A DNA stretch of 64,000 nucleotides from an uncultured Oscillospiraceae bacterium. GTDB lineage: Bacteria; Bacillota; Clostridia; Oscillospirales; Ruminococcaceae. The notes under the pieces are model-generated. The model ran no database searches. It worked only from the letters and a program-made list of their open reading frames with translations, and was not told the origin of the DNA. The stretch lies in NCBI GenBank assembly GCA_934539585.1, contig CAKTCT010000013.1, positions 5,110-69,109 of the forward strand. Direction: 5' to 3'. The position numbers and the translations under genes are program-made. Shown here piece after piece: positions 31,773 to 41,082 of this stretch. Each line of letters opens with the position of its first letter. The stretch's first letter is position 1.

Positions 31773-32336
31773 TTGGAATGGATTCTATCGGCGGACAACC
31801 GCCTCCTGACCCTGATCCAGGAGCACCTGCGCACCCCCTTGGGCGACGCGGTGATGCCCTGGATCACCGCCCTGGGAAACCTGGGGATTTTCTGGATTCT
31901 CCTGGCCGTCATCCTGCTCTTTTTCCCCAGATGGCGGATGGCCGGGGTCCAGATGCTGACAGCCATGGCCCTGGCCACCCTGGTCGGCACCGTGATTTTG
32001 AAACCCCTCATCGCCCGGGAGCGCCCCTTCCTTGCCAACGACTTCACCGGGCTCCTCATCGCCGCCCCTAAAGACTTTTCCTTCCCCTCAGGACACTCGG
32101 CGGCATCCATGGCGGTGGCAGCGGTCCTCCTCCGCCGGAGTTCCAGAGCAGGCGTCCCCGCCCTGGTCCTGGCCCTGCTCATCGCCTTCTCCCGGATGTA
32201 CCTCTACGTCCACTACCCCTCCGACGTCCTGGCCGGACTGCTCCTGGGGGTCCTCTCCGCCCTGGCCGGGATGCGGCTGGTCAGCTTCCTGTGGTCCAGA
32301 CGCCCCGGAGCCCACGCCCGGGATCAAAAAGTGTGA
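31773..32336 (+). CDS. PAP2-family phosphatase
   Basis: Membrane phosphatase of 187 residues, likely acting on undecaprenyl pyrophosphate or a phosphatidate-type lipid. The three family motifs are present: KPLIARERP (77-85), PSGHS (105-109) and SRMYLYVHYPSDVL (near 141-154), each with the catalytic Arg/His residues. Five hydrophobic segments surround them. The start is a TTG at 31773 with GGAG 8 nt upstream, only 12 bp after the lipoprotein gene; no ATG of better placement exists. BcrC/PgpB-like roles cannot be separated here. Confidence 0.9.
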   Translation: MEWILSADNRLLTLIQEHLRTPLGDAVMPWITALGNLGIFWILLAVILLFFPRWRMAGVQMLTAMALATLVGTVILKPLIARERPFLANDFTGLLIAAPKDFSFPSGHSAASMAVAAVLLRRSSRAGVPALVLALLIAFSRMYLYVHYPSDVLAGLLLGVLSALAGMRLVSFLWSRRPGAHARDQKV

Positions 32337-32375
32337 ACAATCTGTAAATATTATTGGAAAACTTCGGGTCTTCTC

Positions 32376-32404
32376 TTGATTTTTCTCCCCAAAGGTCGTA
32401 TACT
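32376..32404 (+). promoter_or_regulatory. Sigma-A promoter of htpG
   Basis: TTGATT (32376-32381), 17 bp, TATACT (32399-32404). The CIRCE operator starts 11 bp downstream. Confidence 0.8.
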
Positions 32405-32415
32405 GAAAGCATGAA

Positions 32416-32442
32416 TTAGCACTCAATTATTTTGAGTGCTAA
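32416..32442. promoter_or_regulatory. CIRCE operator (HrcA-binding site)
   Basis: Perfect TTAGCACTC-N9-GAGTGCTAA, the consensus CIRCE inverted repeat, placed over the transcription start of htpG. HrcA binding here would repress htpG until heat or misfolding stress. Confidence 0.95.
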
Positions 32443-32476
32443 TTTTTCCAAAGAACAAAGAAAGGTTCGATTGTAT

Positions 32477-34375
32477 ATGGCAAAGAAGCAATTCAAAGCA
32501 GAATCCAAACGCCTGCTGGACATGATGATCCACTCCATCTACACCCACCGGGAGATTTTCCTCCGGGAGCTGATCTCCAACGCCAGCGACGCCATTGATA
32601 AGCTCTACTACAAAGCCCTGACCGACGGCATTTCCGGCCTGAACCGGGACGATTTCGCCATCCGCCTCACCATCGACAAGTCCGCCCGGACCCTGACCGT
32701 CTCCGACAACGGCATCGGCATGACCGCCGAGGAGCTGGAAAACAACCTGGGCACCATCGCCCAGAGCGGCTCCCTGAAATTCAAAAAGGACGCCGAGGAA
32801 AAGGACGACATCGACATCATCGGCCAGTTCGGCGTGGGCTTCTACTCCGCCTTCATGGTCAGCGATAAGGTCACAGTGATCTCCAAGCCCTACGGCTCCG
32901 ACAAAGCCTGGAAGTGGGAATCCACCGGCGCCGACGGCTACACCGTCACCGAAGCCGAGAAAGACTCCCACGGCACCGACATCATCCTGAGCATCAAGGA
33001 AAGCACCGAGGAAGAGTCCTACGACGAGTTCCTGGACGCCTACCGCATCCAGAGTCTGGTGAAAAAGTACTCCGACTACATCCGCTACCCCATCAGAATG
33101 GAAGTGGAAAAGAGCCGCATGAAGGAAGGCACCGGCACCGACGACAAGCCCGCCGAGTATGAGACCTACACCGAAGTGGAGACCCTGAACAGCATGGTCC
33201 CCATCTGGCGGAAGAACAAAAGCGAGCTGAAGCCCGAGGACTACAACCAGTTCTACAAGGAAAAATTCTTCGACTACCAGGACCCCCTGGCAGTGATCCA
33301 TTCCAGCACCGAAGGTGCGGCCACCTACAACGCCCTCCTGTTCATCCCCTCCAGGCCGCCCTTTGACTTCTACACCAAGGAGTACGAAAAGGGCCTCCAG
33401 CTCTACGCCAGCGGCGTCCTCATCATGGACAAGTGCCCGGACCTTCTCCCCGACTACTTCAGCTTCGTCCGGGGCCTGGTGGATTCCCAGGACCTGTCCC
33501 TGAACATCTCCCGGGAGATGCTCCAGCACGACCGCCAGCTGAAGCTCATCGCCGACCGTCTCCAGAAGAAGATCAAATCCGAGCTGAAATCCATGCTCTT
33601 AAACGACCGGGAAAAGTACGAAACCTTCTATAAGAGCTTCGGCCTGACCCTGAAATACGGCGTATACAGCGGCTACGGCGCCAACAAGGACGTGCTCCAG
33701 GACCTGCTGCTGTTCTACTCCTCCTCGGAGAAGAAACTGGTCACTCTGGAGGAATACAAAGGCCGGATGAAGGAGGACCAGAAGTATATCTACTACGCCT
33801 GCGGCGAAACCGTGGAGAAGATCGACCGCCTGCCCCAGACCGAGCTGCTCCGGGACCACGGCTACGAGATTCTCTACTGCACCGACGACGTGGACGAGTT
33901 CGCCCTCCGGATGATGCGGGACTTCGACGGCAAGGAATTCCGCTCCGCCTCAGATAAGGACCTGGGCATCGACGACGCCGCGGAAAACGAGTCCGTCAAG
34001 GAAAAGGCCGAGGAGAACAAAGAGCTCCTGCGGCTCCTGAAGGACGACCTGGACGGCAAGGTCAAGGACGTCCGCCTCTCCACCCGCTTAAAGAGCCACC
34101 CTGTCTGCCTCAGCGCCGACGGCGGCGTCTCCATCGAGATGGAAAAGGTCCTGAACACCATGCCCGGGGACCAGAAGGTCCAGGCCCAGCGCGTTCTGGA
34201 GATCAACCCCAGCCACCCCATCTTCGAGACCCTGAAAAAGCTCTTTGCCGAGGACCCGGAGAAGCTGAAATCCTACGCTGGACTGCTCTACACCCAGGCG
34301 CTCCTTATCGAGGGCCTGCCCATCGACGACCCGGTGGCCTTCTCCAACGCCGTCTGCGACCTGATGACCAAGTAA
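32477..34375 (+). CDS. htpG: Molecular chaperone HtpG (Hsp90)
   Basis: ATP-dependent Hsp90 chaperone, 632 residues, cytoplasmic. The GHKL ATPase domain shows [15 protein letters not shown] (29-43), SDNGIGM (76-82) and [11 protein letters not shown] (116-126); the middle domain has the catalytic-loop segment [15 protein letters not shown]; the dimerisation domain ends with NAVCDLMTK. The start is the ATG at 32477 (GAAAGG 11 nt upstream), not the earlier in-frame ATG that lies over the CIRCE element. A perfect CIRCE directly upstream places it under HrcA, unlike Bacillus subtilis htpG. Confidence 0.96.
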   Translation: MAKKQFKAESKRLLDMMIHSIYTHREIFLRELISNASDAIDKLYYKALTDGISGLNRDDFAIRLTIDKSARTLTVSDNGIGMTAEELENNLGTIAQSGSLKFKKDAEEKDDIDIIGQFGVGFYSAFMVSDKVTVISKPYGSDKAWKWESTGADGYTVTEAEKDSHGTDIILSIKESTEEESYDEFLDAYRIQSLVKKYSDYIRYPIRMEVEKSRMKEGTGTDDKPAEYETYTEVETLNSMVPIWRKNKSELKPEDYNQFYKEKFFDYQDPLAVIHSSTEGAATYNALLFIPSRPPFDFYTKEYEKGLQLYASGVLIMDKCPDLLPDYFSFVRGLVDSQDLSLNISREMLQHDRQLKLIADRLQKKIKSELKSMLLNDREKYETFYKSFGLTLKYGVYSGYGANKDVLQDLLLFYSSSEKKLVTLEEYKGRMKEDQKYIYYACGETVEKIDRLPQTELLRDHGYEILYCTDDVDEFALRMMRDFDGKEFRSASDKDLGIDDAAENESVKEKAEENKELLRLLKDDLDGKVKDVRLSTRLKSHPVCLSADGGVSIEMEKVLNTMPGDQKVQAQRVLEINPSHPIFETLKKLFAEDPEKLKSYAGLLYTQALLIEGLPIDDPVAFSNAVCDLMTK

Positions 34376-34423
34376 TGGCAGGTTGTCCAAAAACGCGCAC
34401 ATCACTTTGTGCGTAAACACCAT

Positions 34424-34452
34424 TTGCAAACTCCCTCAAAATCCCGTATAAT
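34424..34452 (+). promoter_or_regulatory. Sigma-A promoter of the MATE leader transcript
   Basis: TTGCAA (34424-34429), 17 bp, perfect TATAAT (34447-34452). The predicted start near 34459 lies only a few bases before a strong terminator hairpin. Confidence 0.75.
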
Positions 34453-34462
34453 GGAACTACAA

Positions 34463-34513
34463 CGTGTGGCGTTTCTGCGTAAATCCGGTTGCAGAAACGC
34501 CGCGCGTTTTTTT
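34463..34513 (+). terminator. Leader terminator 1 upstream of the second MATE gene
   Basis: Sixteen-bp stem (34463-34478 with 34491-34506, two G-T pairs, 11-bp perfect core GGCGTTTCTGC) then T7. It would stop transcription about 55 nt after the start unless the stem is opened. Confidence 0.8.
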
Positions 34514-34560
34514 GCGCAGCTCCCAAAACCGAAAATTCACCGAAATCGTGTAGCAGAAAT

Positions 34561-34598
34561 GCGTAAGTCCGGGTTTGCGGACTGCGCGTTTTTTATTT
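34561..34598 (+). terminator. Leader terminator 2 upstream of the second MATE gene
   Basis: AGTCCG/CGGACT stem (34566-34571, 34578-34583) extended by GCG/CGC across a small internal loop, then T6. It ends 22 bp before the MATE ATG. Confidence 0.65.
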
Positions 34599-34619
34599 TA
34601 CACAAGAAAGGTGATTTTC

Positions 34620-36020
34620 ATGGAAGAAACCAATCAGTTCCTGGGGACCCAGCGGGTGGGCTCCCTGATGCGGCGGTACGCCGTCCCCTGCATCATCTCC
34701 CTGCTGGTAGGCGCCCTCTATAACATCGTGGACCAGATTTTCATCGCCAACGCCAGCTACCTGGGTTCCTACGGCAACGCGGCCAACACCGTGGTTTTCC
34801 CCCTGACCGTGGTGGTCCTGGCCGTCGCCGTTATGATCGGCGACGGCTGCTGCGCCTTCGTCAGCCTCTCCCTGGGCCGGAACGACCGGGAAACCGCCCG
34901 GCGCAGCGTCGGCAATGCCGTGGTTCTCTCCGCCGCCAGCGGATTGGCGCTGATGGCGGTCTACCTTCTCTTTTCCGACGGCATCCTCACCCTGTTCGGC
35001 GGCACCGTCAACGCCGGGACCTTCCGCTATTCCCAGGAATACTTCTTCTACATCACCCTGGGCATCCCCTTCTACCTGTTCGGCCAGGCCATGAACCCCA
35101 TCATCCGCGCCGACGGGAACCCCCGTTTCGCCATGCTCTCCACCCTGGCCGGCGCGGTGCTGAACCTGATCCTGGACCCCATCTTCATTTTCGCCTTCCG
35201 CTGGGGCATGATGGGCGCGGCGGTGGCCACGGTCATCGGCCAGGTGGCCACGGCGGCCATGGCGGTCTGGTACCTGTTCCGCATGAAGATCGTCAGGCCC
35301 GCCCCCCACGATTACGCCCTCCGCGGCAGAATCTGCGGCCGGATGCTGTCCCTGGGCATCACCAGCTTCCTCTCCCAGATCAGCCTGGTGGCGGCCATGG
35401 CGGCCATCAACAATATGCTCCGGAAATACGGCGCTTTAGACCCGATTTTCGGCCAGGAGCAGTACGCCCAGATTCCCATGGCCGTGGTGGGCATCGTCAT
35501 GAAGTTCTTCCAGATCGTCATTTCCATTGTCGTTGGCATGGCGGCGGGCTGTATCCCCATTGTGGGCTATAATATGGGCGCGGAAAAGCCCCACCGTGTC
35601 CGGGAGCTTTTCACAAAGCTCCTGATCGCCGAAGCCCTGACAGGCGCGGCCGCCCTTCTCCTGGCGGAGGGCTTCCCCCGGCAGCTCATTGCCATCTTCG
35701 GCGCGAAAAACGAAAGCGCCTTCTACACTGATTTCGCCGTCAGGGCCTTCCGCGTCTATCTCTCCATGATGGTCCTGGCCTGCGTGAACAAAGCCTGCTT
35801 CATCTTCCTCCAGGCCGTTGGAAAGGCCCTGGAATCCACCCTGCTTTCCGTGTTCCGGGAGGTAGTCTTCGGCGTAGGCTTTGCCCTCCTCCTTCCCCTG
35901 TTCTTCGGCCTGGACGGCGTCCTCTACTCCATGCCCCTCTCCGACATCCTCACCTTCCTCATCGCCCTTTTCCTGATTTTCAAAACCTACCGAACCCTCC
36001 GCACCCCCTCCCACGCCTGA
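34620..36020 (+). CDS. MATE-family efflux transporter
   Basis: Multidrug or metabolite exporter with about twelve membrane helices, 466 residues. The N-terminus NQFLGTQRVGSLMRRYAVPCIISLLVGALY and the segment YNIVDQIFIANASYLG are typical of the Clostridial MATE group (MepA-like). The start is the ATG at 34620 with AAAGGTG 6 nt upstream, just after the second leader terminator, so expression likely depends on read-through of two terminators. It is a different MATE subtype from the frameshifted gene at 28-29.5 kb. Substrate unknown. Confidence 0.9.
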   Translation: MEETNQFLGTQRVGSLMRRYAVPCIISLLVGALYNIVDQIFIANASYLGSYGNAANTVVFPLTVVVLAVAVMIGDGCCAFVSLSLGRNDRETARRSVGNAVVLSAASGLALMAVYLLFSDGILTLFGGTVNAGTFRYSQEYFFYITLGIPFYLFGQAMNPIIRADGNPRFAMLSTLAGAVLNLILDPIFIFAFRWGMMGAAVATVIGQVATAAMAVWYLFRMKIVRPAPHDYALRGRICGRMLSLGITSFLSQISLVAAMAAINNMLRKYGALDPIFGQEQYAQIPMAVVGIVMKFFQIVISIVVGMAAGCIPIVGYNMGAEKPHRVRELFTKLLIAEALTGAAALLLAEGFPRQLIAIFGAKNESAFYTDFAVRAFRVYLSMMVLACVNKACFIFLQAVGKALESTLLSVFREVVFGVGFALLLPLFFGLDGVLYSMPLSDILTFLIALFLIFKTYRTLRTPSHA

Positions 36021-36248
36021 CTCCGCCGCCCGAACCACCCAAAGCCTCCCCCCACCTGACCCCTACCGCCTGAACCGCCCGCCAGGAGCCCCTTCCACCC
36101 AAACACATCCCACTCCCCGCGAAAGCCGTGCCAAAAATCCCCCCTACCTTCTCAACCACCCATAACTCCGAAAAACAATCCTCCGGCATAAACCCCGCCC
36201 TTCTCCGCCATCCCCCTTTTTCCAAATTCCCAAACCCTACCGCCCCAC
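36021..36248. other. C-rich intergenic stretch with no gene
   Basis: About 230 bp, very C-rich and G-poor on the plus strand, with no credible gene. Short phrases such as CCAGGAGCCCCTTCC recall the repeat core in 17.2-18.0 kb, but similarity is weak. Confidence 0.5.
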
Positions 36249-36294
36249 AAAAAAGTCCCGCCTCCCGGATTTCACCCCAGGAGACGGGACTTTC
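36249..36294 (-). terminator. Terminator of the glycerate kinase gene
   Basis: AGTCCCGTCTCC/GGAGGCGGGACT stem (one mismatch) followed on the minus strand by TTTTTT. Confidence 0.8.
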
Positions 36295-36299
36295 CTCAT

Positions 36300-37547
36300 T
36301 CACTTTTCCACCCAGATCAGCGCCGCTGCCACATCGTTGACGTTGGTTCCCGTGGGCCCGGTCATCACCAGCCCGTCGCAGGCCGCCAGCGCGTGATACG
36401 CGTCGTTGTCCCTGAGCACCGCCGGGATGGCGATTCCCTTTTCCCGGAGGACCGCCGCCGTAGCGCCGTCCACGATCCCCCCGGCGGCGTCAGTGGGCCC
36501 GTCGGTGCCGTCGGACCCCACGGAAACCACGGCCACCCCTGAAAGCCCGTCCAGCTCCGCCGCCGCGGCCAGAGCCAGCTCCTGATTCCGGCCGCCCAAG
36601 CCCTTGCCGGTGAGCTCCACCACCGTCTCGCCCCCGGCGATCAGGGCCACCGGCTCCGAAGCCGCCCCCCGCTGATACCGGGCGCAGGCCCCCAGAAACG
36701 CCCCGGCCTCCTTGGCCTGGCAGGACAGGGAATCCGTCAGGATTACCGGCCGGTATCCCAGAGCCGCCGCCTGATCCGCCGCCGCCCGGCAAAGCTCCGA
36801 TACGCTGCCGGTGATCCGGGTCTCCACATTGGTCAGAACCTTTGGCGTCTCAACCCGGAGCAGCTCCCAGACCCGCTCCGACAGCTTCAGCCCGTAGCGC
36901 TCCGCCACGGCCACAGCCTCCGCCGCCGTGGAGCTGTCCGGGCAGGCCGGACCCGACGCGATCACGTCCAGCCGGTCCCCCACCACGTCGGAGAGCATCA
37001 CGGCAAAGACCCGGGCCGGGCGGCACAGCTCCGCGAACTTCCCGCCCTTCACCGCCGAAAGCCGCTTCCGAACGGCGTTGACCTCCCCGATGGAGGCCCC
37101 GCAGGCCAGAAGCTGCCGGTTCACTTCCGCCAGCTCCTCCAGCGGGATCAGTGGCTTTTCAAACAGCGCCGACCCGCCGCCGGACACCAGAAACAGCACC
37201 GTGTCCTCCGGCTCCAGCCCCCGGACCAGCTCCAGGACCCGCTCGGTTCCCGCCACAGACCCTTCGTCCACCACCGGATGCCCGGCCTCGTAAAGCTCCA
37301 GATTCCCGATGGGCCCGGCAACATGCCCGTATTTTGTCAGCACCGCGCCCCTTTCGATCCCATCCGGCCCCAGGACCCGCCAGGCCGCGTCGGCCATCCG
37401 CCATGCGGCCTTTCCGATGGCAATGAGGACCACCTTTCCCGGAAAACTGCGCCCTTCCAGGGCCCTTTCCACCGCCTCGTCCGGCAGACAGGCCCGGATG
37501 GCCTCCCGGGCGATCTGCCCGGCGTCCTTGCGAAGATTTCGTTTCAT
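36300..37547 (-). CDS. Glycerate 2-kinase (GckA/MOFRL type)
   Basis: Phosphorylates glycerate to 2-phosphoglycerate, linking it to glycolysis. The 415 residues fit the DUF4147-MOFRL layout: IAIGKAAWRMADAA, LVSGGGSALFEKPL, NAVRKRLSAVKGGKFA, then SGPACPD, and the C-terminal MOFRL part with GGRNQELAL and VGSDGTDGPTDAAGG. The frame is open to 37610 but GGGAGGG 5 nt before the ATG at 37547 fixes the start. It is a single-gene transcript with its own promoter and terminator. Hydroxypyruvate reductase annotations of this family are usually wrong. Confidence 0.9.
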   Translation of the reverse strand: MKRNLRKDAGQIAREAIRACLPDEAVERALEGRSFPGKVVLIAIGKAAWRMADAAWRVLGPDGIERGAVLTKYGHVAGPIGNLELYEAGHPVVDEGSVAGTERVLELVRGLEPEDTVLFLVSGGGSALFEKPLIPLEELAEVNRQLLACGASIGEVNAVRKRLSAVKGGKFAELCRPARVFAVMLSDVVGDRLDVIASGPACPDSSTAAEAVAVAERYGLKLSERVWELLRVETPKVLTNVETRITGSVSELCRAAADQAAALGYRPVILTDSLSCQAKEAGAFLGACARYQRGAASEPVALIAGGETVVELTGKGLGGRNQELALAAAAELDGLSGVAVVSVGSDGTDGPTDAAGGIVDGATAAVLREKGIAIPAVLRDNDAYHALAACDGLVMTGPTGTNVNDVAAALIWVEK

Positions 37548-37568
37548 AAAATCCCTCCCATTCTTCCT

Positions 37569-37597
37569 ATCATACCATAAGCGCCCCCTTTTGCCAA
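37569..37597 (-). promoter_or_regulatory. Sigma-A promoter of the glycerate kinase gene
   Basis: TTGGCA (37592-37597), 17 bp, TATGAT (37569-37574), minus strand. Confidence 0.7.
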
Positions 37598-37608
37598 GAA
37601 AAATCCGC

Positions 37609-37640
37609 AAAAAAAGAGACAGGCATCGGCTGCCTGCCCC
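37609..37640 (-). terminator. Terminator of the ABC/surface-protein operon
   Basis: CAGGCA/TGCCTG stem with a 5-nt loop followed on the minus strand by TCTCTTTTTTT. Confidence 0.75.
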
Positions 37641-37650
37641 TTTTCTTCGA

Positions 37651-38979
37651 TTATTCCTGCCGGATCGCCGTCAAGGCACTGATCTTGACCGCCCGGTTTG
37701 CCGGTGAGAATCCGGACACCAATCCCACCAGAGTGGCGAAAATCAGCGCGCCGATGACCAGCCACCAGGGGATAATGGACAGCCCCCCGATGGAAAGCCC
37801 TCCGATGTCCCAGATGCTCCCCCCGCCTCCGCTGCCGAAGGTGTTGATGAGGAAGGAGATGAGGTAGCTGATCCCCACCCCCACGATGCCGCCCAGCAGG
37901 CCGATGGTTCCGGCCTCCATAAGGAACATGGTGCGGATGTCGCTGATAACGCACCCCAGAACCTTCATGACGCCGATCTCCCGGGTCCGCTCGTAAATGG
38001 ACATGATCATAGTGTTGGTGATGCCCAAGGCTGCAACCAGCAGCGAAATGGCGCCCAATCCGCCGAAGATCATCTGCTGCTGCCGGGTCTGCTCCTCCAG
38101 AGGCTTCCGGATGGACTCCATGGAGTCGGTCTGATAGCCGTAGCCCTGCAAAATCTCCTCCACAGCCGCCACATGCTTCATGTCGTCTACCTTCACATAA
38201 ACGTTGTTGTAGGAAAAGACCTTTTTCTTGTCTTCCTTGACGTTGTTTAACTTATTGTACTCCTTTTCCAAAGAGCGCAGATAGTTCACGTCCATGAATA
38301 TGCCGTAGGGCGAGGGGTTCCGGCTCCAATCCTCCACCATGATGCCGGTGCAGTTCAGCTTTTTGGCCTTCACCTTTTTGGATGCGGTGCCGTCATCCTT
38401 GTTGATGACCAGCTCCAGCTTATCCTTCATGACATTGACTGGAGGATCCCCGGAACGGTCATTCCACCAATTGTTCTTCTTGGGATTATAGAAATCGTAC
38501 CCGGCAGAAGAGCCGAACACGACAACTCCCTCATAGCCGGTAGTGGAGTCGGGCATCTGCCCCTCCTGCATCTCATATCCCATGAGTTTCAAGGCTTCAA
38601 AATCCACGCCAGTAATCTGGCTGGAGTACTGATATTTGCCGCTTTTGATGGTAAAGGCGTTCCAGTTGTCCGGATTATACGCCGGTGTCACTGCCTGAAC
38701 ATATTTCAGTTGCCGGATGGTGTCCAGCATGGCGTCATCCAGCGCCGGCTTATCGCTGCCGAGTTCCGACCTTCCACCGTAGTTGTAGATGCTGATAATG
38801 GTCAAATCACCCATCTGGGCCAGAGAATCCTGCATGGTCTTCTGCATACCAAGACCCAAAGAGATCATGACCACGATGGCGCAGGTGCCGATGACGACAC
38901 CGGTCACGGTCAGGAGCGTCCGAACCTTCCGTTTCCAGAGGTTCGAGAGGCTCATGGCGATCATATCTCTCAATCTCAT
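37651..38979 (-). CDS. MacB/FtsX-type ABC transporter permease
   Basis: Membrane subunit of a MacB-like ABC system, 442 residues. One helix near residue 20-45 (VRTLLTVTGVVIGTCAIVV) is followed by a large extracellular domain (about 50-310) and three C-terminal helices of the FtsX fold, with NTMIMSIYERTREIGVMKVLG as the cytoplasmic coupling segment. Its ATG overlaps the stop of the surface-protein gene by 4 nt. Together with the ATPase at 41083-41871 it should form a type VII mechanotransmission ABC complex that acts on the outer face, not a classic importer. Confidence 0.92.
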   Translation of the reverse strand: MRLRDMIAMSLSNLWKRKVRTLLTVTGVVIGTCAIVVMISLGLGMQKTMQDSLAQMGDLTIISIYNYGGRSELGSDKPALDDAMLDTIRQLKYVQAVTPAYNPDNWNAFTIKSGKYQYSSQITGVDFEALKLMGYEMQEGQMPDSTTGYEGVVVFGSSAGYDFYNPKKNNWWNDRSGDPPVNVMKDKLELVINKDDGTASKKVKAKKLNCTGIMVEDWSRNPSPYGIFMDVNYLRSLEKEYNKLNNVKEDKKKVFSYNNVYVKVDDMKHVAAVEEILQGYGYQTDSMESIRKPLEEQTRQQQMIFGGLGAISLLVAALGITNTMIMSIYERTREIGVMKVLGCVISDIRTMFLMEAGTIGLLGGIVGVGISYLISFLINTFGSGGGGSIWDIGGLSIGGLSIIPWWLVIGALIFATLVGLVSGFSPANRAVKISALTAIRQE

Positions 38980-41030
38980 TTTTCCGCATCCTCATCGTCG
39001 TAGTCATCCTCGGCGTCCTGAGATTTCTGCTTTTTCTTCTTGGCCGCCTTGACCACGATCACGACCACGACTACCGCCACAACAACGCCGCCGGCAATGA
39101 TGGCAATCACCGCCCAGGTGGGCAGGCCGGTCTTTTCCGGTTCCACAGGGCCTACCGGATCATCGGGGCCTATGGGGTCAACCGGCTCGTACTCCATGAC
39201 CTCGCTTTCGATCTCCTTGACCACTTCCTTGACCTCGCCGTTGGCGTCCTCATAGGAGAAGGTCAGGGTGGCTTTCAGCGTGCCTGCCTGGGTGGGATTC
39301 AAAGAAATGTCAAAGCTGTCGCCGGAGCCGGACTCCACGTTGCCGATGTAGCTTTCGCTTTCCGCCGTGGTGAAGCCCTCGCCCTCGATTTTCACCGAGA
39401 GGTTGAAAATGGTGCTCTTGCCCTTGTTCACATAGGAAACATTGCCGGAAAGGGTGTCGCCTACGTAAACGGGTCCCCACATCTGCACGTCGCCGATCTC
39501 GAAGCGGTCCGGCTGGGTCAGGGGGATGGAGATGGTCTCGGTGGGGCTCAGCTCAATGCGCTCCTTGTTGACCACCGCCTCATAGTTAAAGGCGATGTCC
39601 AGTCCGTAGGATTTCGGGGAAGCGTCAGCCTTGGGCAGCAGATCGATGGATTCCTCAATGGTGCCGCCTGCGGGGATTTTCTCCACAAAGAAGGTGTTGG
39701 AGGAGTTGGCAGGCGAGAACACGCCGCCGGTGGTGGCGTCCGCGGAAGAAGAAACGGTGATCTTCACGTTCTCGATGGCCACCTTGCCCGCGTTCCGGAT
39801 TTTCATGGTCAGGGTAAAGACCTTGCCGCCAGTAACGGAGGTCTCCCCCTCGTCGCCGTAGGTGTAGCTCTCAATGACGATCTGGGGCTTGCCTGCAGGA
39901 ACGCCGTTGTCGTCGGCGCCTGCCGCGCTAGCCTTGACGGGGATAAACGCCTTGGCGGAAGCGGTGTTCTCACCCGCCGTCAGGGAGACGTCCAGGATGT
40001 AGTTGCCGGTGTTCATGCTGCTGCTGGTGTTCAGGTTAAAGACCAGACTGGTGGTCGCTCCGGCGTCCAGGGAGGAAACGTACTGGGTATCCAGGCTGTT
40101 GTTCATGGTGAACCCGTCGGTAGACAGGCTGCCCAGGGTCACCGCGCCGTTTTTCACGGTGCTGCTGCCGGTGTTCTTGACGGTAAGGGTCAGCTTGCAG
40201 CCGTTTCCGGCGGTAACGGTGCCGGGATTCACGGAGTATCCCACCACCTCCAGCTTGCCCTCGCCGCTCTGACCGGTGGAGCCGGTGACTTTCAGGTTGA
40301 AATCAAAGGTCTCGGAAACGGTCTCCCCGCTGTACTTGTACGCAGCGGTGACTTTCACGGAAGAAACGCCGGAAGCCGCCGAAGCAGCCGCCGTCAGGGG
40401 GATTTCCAGGTTCTTGGTCTCCTTGGCCGCGAAGGTCAGCTTCTGGGAGAAGGACGCGCCGTCCACATACACCCCATCGGGCAGGTCCACAGTGAACTGC
40501 ACCTCGGAGAACCGGCGGCTGGTGGTGTTGACGATGGGAAGGACCAGCTTCTTGGTCTCCCCGGCGCTGATGGAGGGAAGGGCGGTGCCGTCCTTCACGG
40601 CAAAGGAGTTGCCGGAAGGCTTCGCCGGCTGATCATTCCCGTCATCCCGGGGAATGAAGTAGCCGGAAACGCCGCAGTCCGCCGAATCGCCGCCCACTTC
40701 CACCAGAATGGAGGGGCTGCCCTCGCCGCTGTATGTAAGGCTTACGGTAAAGGACGCGCTGCCGTTGGCGTCAAAGGAAACGGTCCTCTCAATGGTGTCG
40801 GTGATGCTGCCCAGCCCCGTAATGGTAACGTCGGCGGTCGTCCCCTTCACCGAAGCGCCGGTGATGTTGATTTTCGCCGCAAAACGGCTCCCGGCCTCCA
40901 CCGTCGCGGAGGTGGACGCGGTCACGCTCATCCCGGCGGCCTTCACCGGCGCCGCGCCGACGACGATCAGCATCAGCATGGCCAAAGCGGTCAGGAAACC
41001 GGCTGCTCTTTTAAGAATAGTCTGATTCAT
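38976..41030 (-). CDS. Membrane-anchored surface protein with CARDB/NEW3-like repeats
   Basis: Exported protein of 684 residues: a signal peptide (cleavage after PVKA near 32), about five immunoglobulin-like domains of the CARDB/COG1361 kind with recurring phrases such as LTLTVKNTGSSTVKNGAV and FTLTMKIRNAGKVAIENVKI, a Pro/Asp/Gly stalk, one C-terminal membrane helix (about 645-668) and a Lys-rich then acidic cytoplasmic tail. The frame is open to 41114 but GAGGG 8 nt before the ATG at 41030 marks the start. It sits between ATPase and permease genes, so it probably works as the extracytoplasmic partner of that ABC complex. Confidence 0.88.
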   Translation of the reverse strand: MNQTILKRAAGFLTALAMLMLIVVGAAPVKAAGMSVTASTSATVEAGSRFAAKINITGASVKGTTADVTITGLGSITDTIERTVSFDANGSASFTVSLTYSGEGSPSILVEVGGDSADCGVSGYFIPRDDGNDQPAKPSGNSFAVKDGTALPSISAGETKKLVLPIVNTTSRRFSEVQFTVDLPDGVYVDGASFSQKLTFAAKETKNLEIPLTAAASAASGVSSVKVTAAYKYSGETVSETFDFNLKVTGSTGQSGEGKLEVVGYSVNPGTVTAGNGCKLTLTVKNTGSSTVKNGAVTLGSLSTDGFTMNNSLDTQYVSSLDAGATTSLVFNLNTSSSMNTGNYILDVSLTAGENTASAKAFIPVKASAAGADDNGVPAGKPQIVIESYTYGDEGETSVTGGKVFTLTMKIRNAGKVAIENVKITVSSSADATTGGVFSPANSSNTFFVEKIPAGGTIEESIDLLPKADASPKSYGLDIAFNYEAVVNKERIELSPTETISIPLTQPDRFEIGDVQMWGPVYVGDTLSGNVSYVNKGKSTIFNLSVKIEGEGFTTAESESYIGNVESGSGDSFDISLNPTQAGTLKATLTFSYEDANGEVKEVVKEIESEVMEYEPVDPIGPDDPVGPVEPEKTGLPTWAVIAIIAGGVVVAVVVVVIVVKAAKKKKQKSQDAEDDYDDEDAEK

Positions 41031-41082
41031 AATTCTGCCCTCAGTTTTCCGTATCAGCGGAAAACTCCTTTCTTGAAAATTG

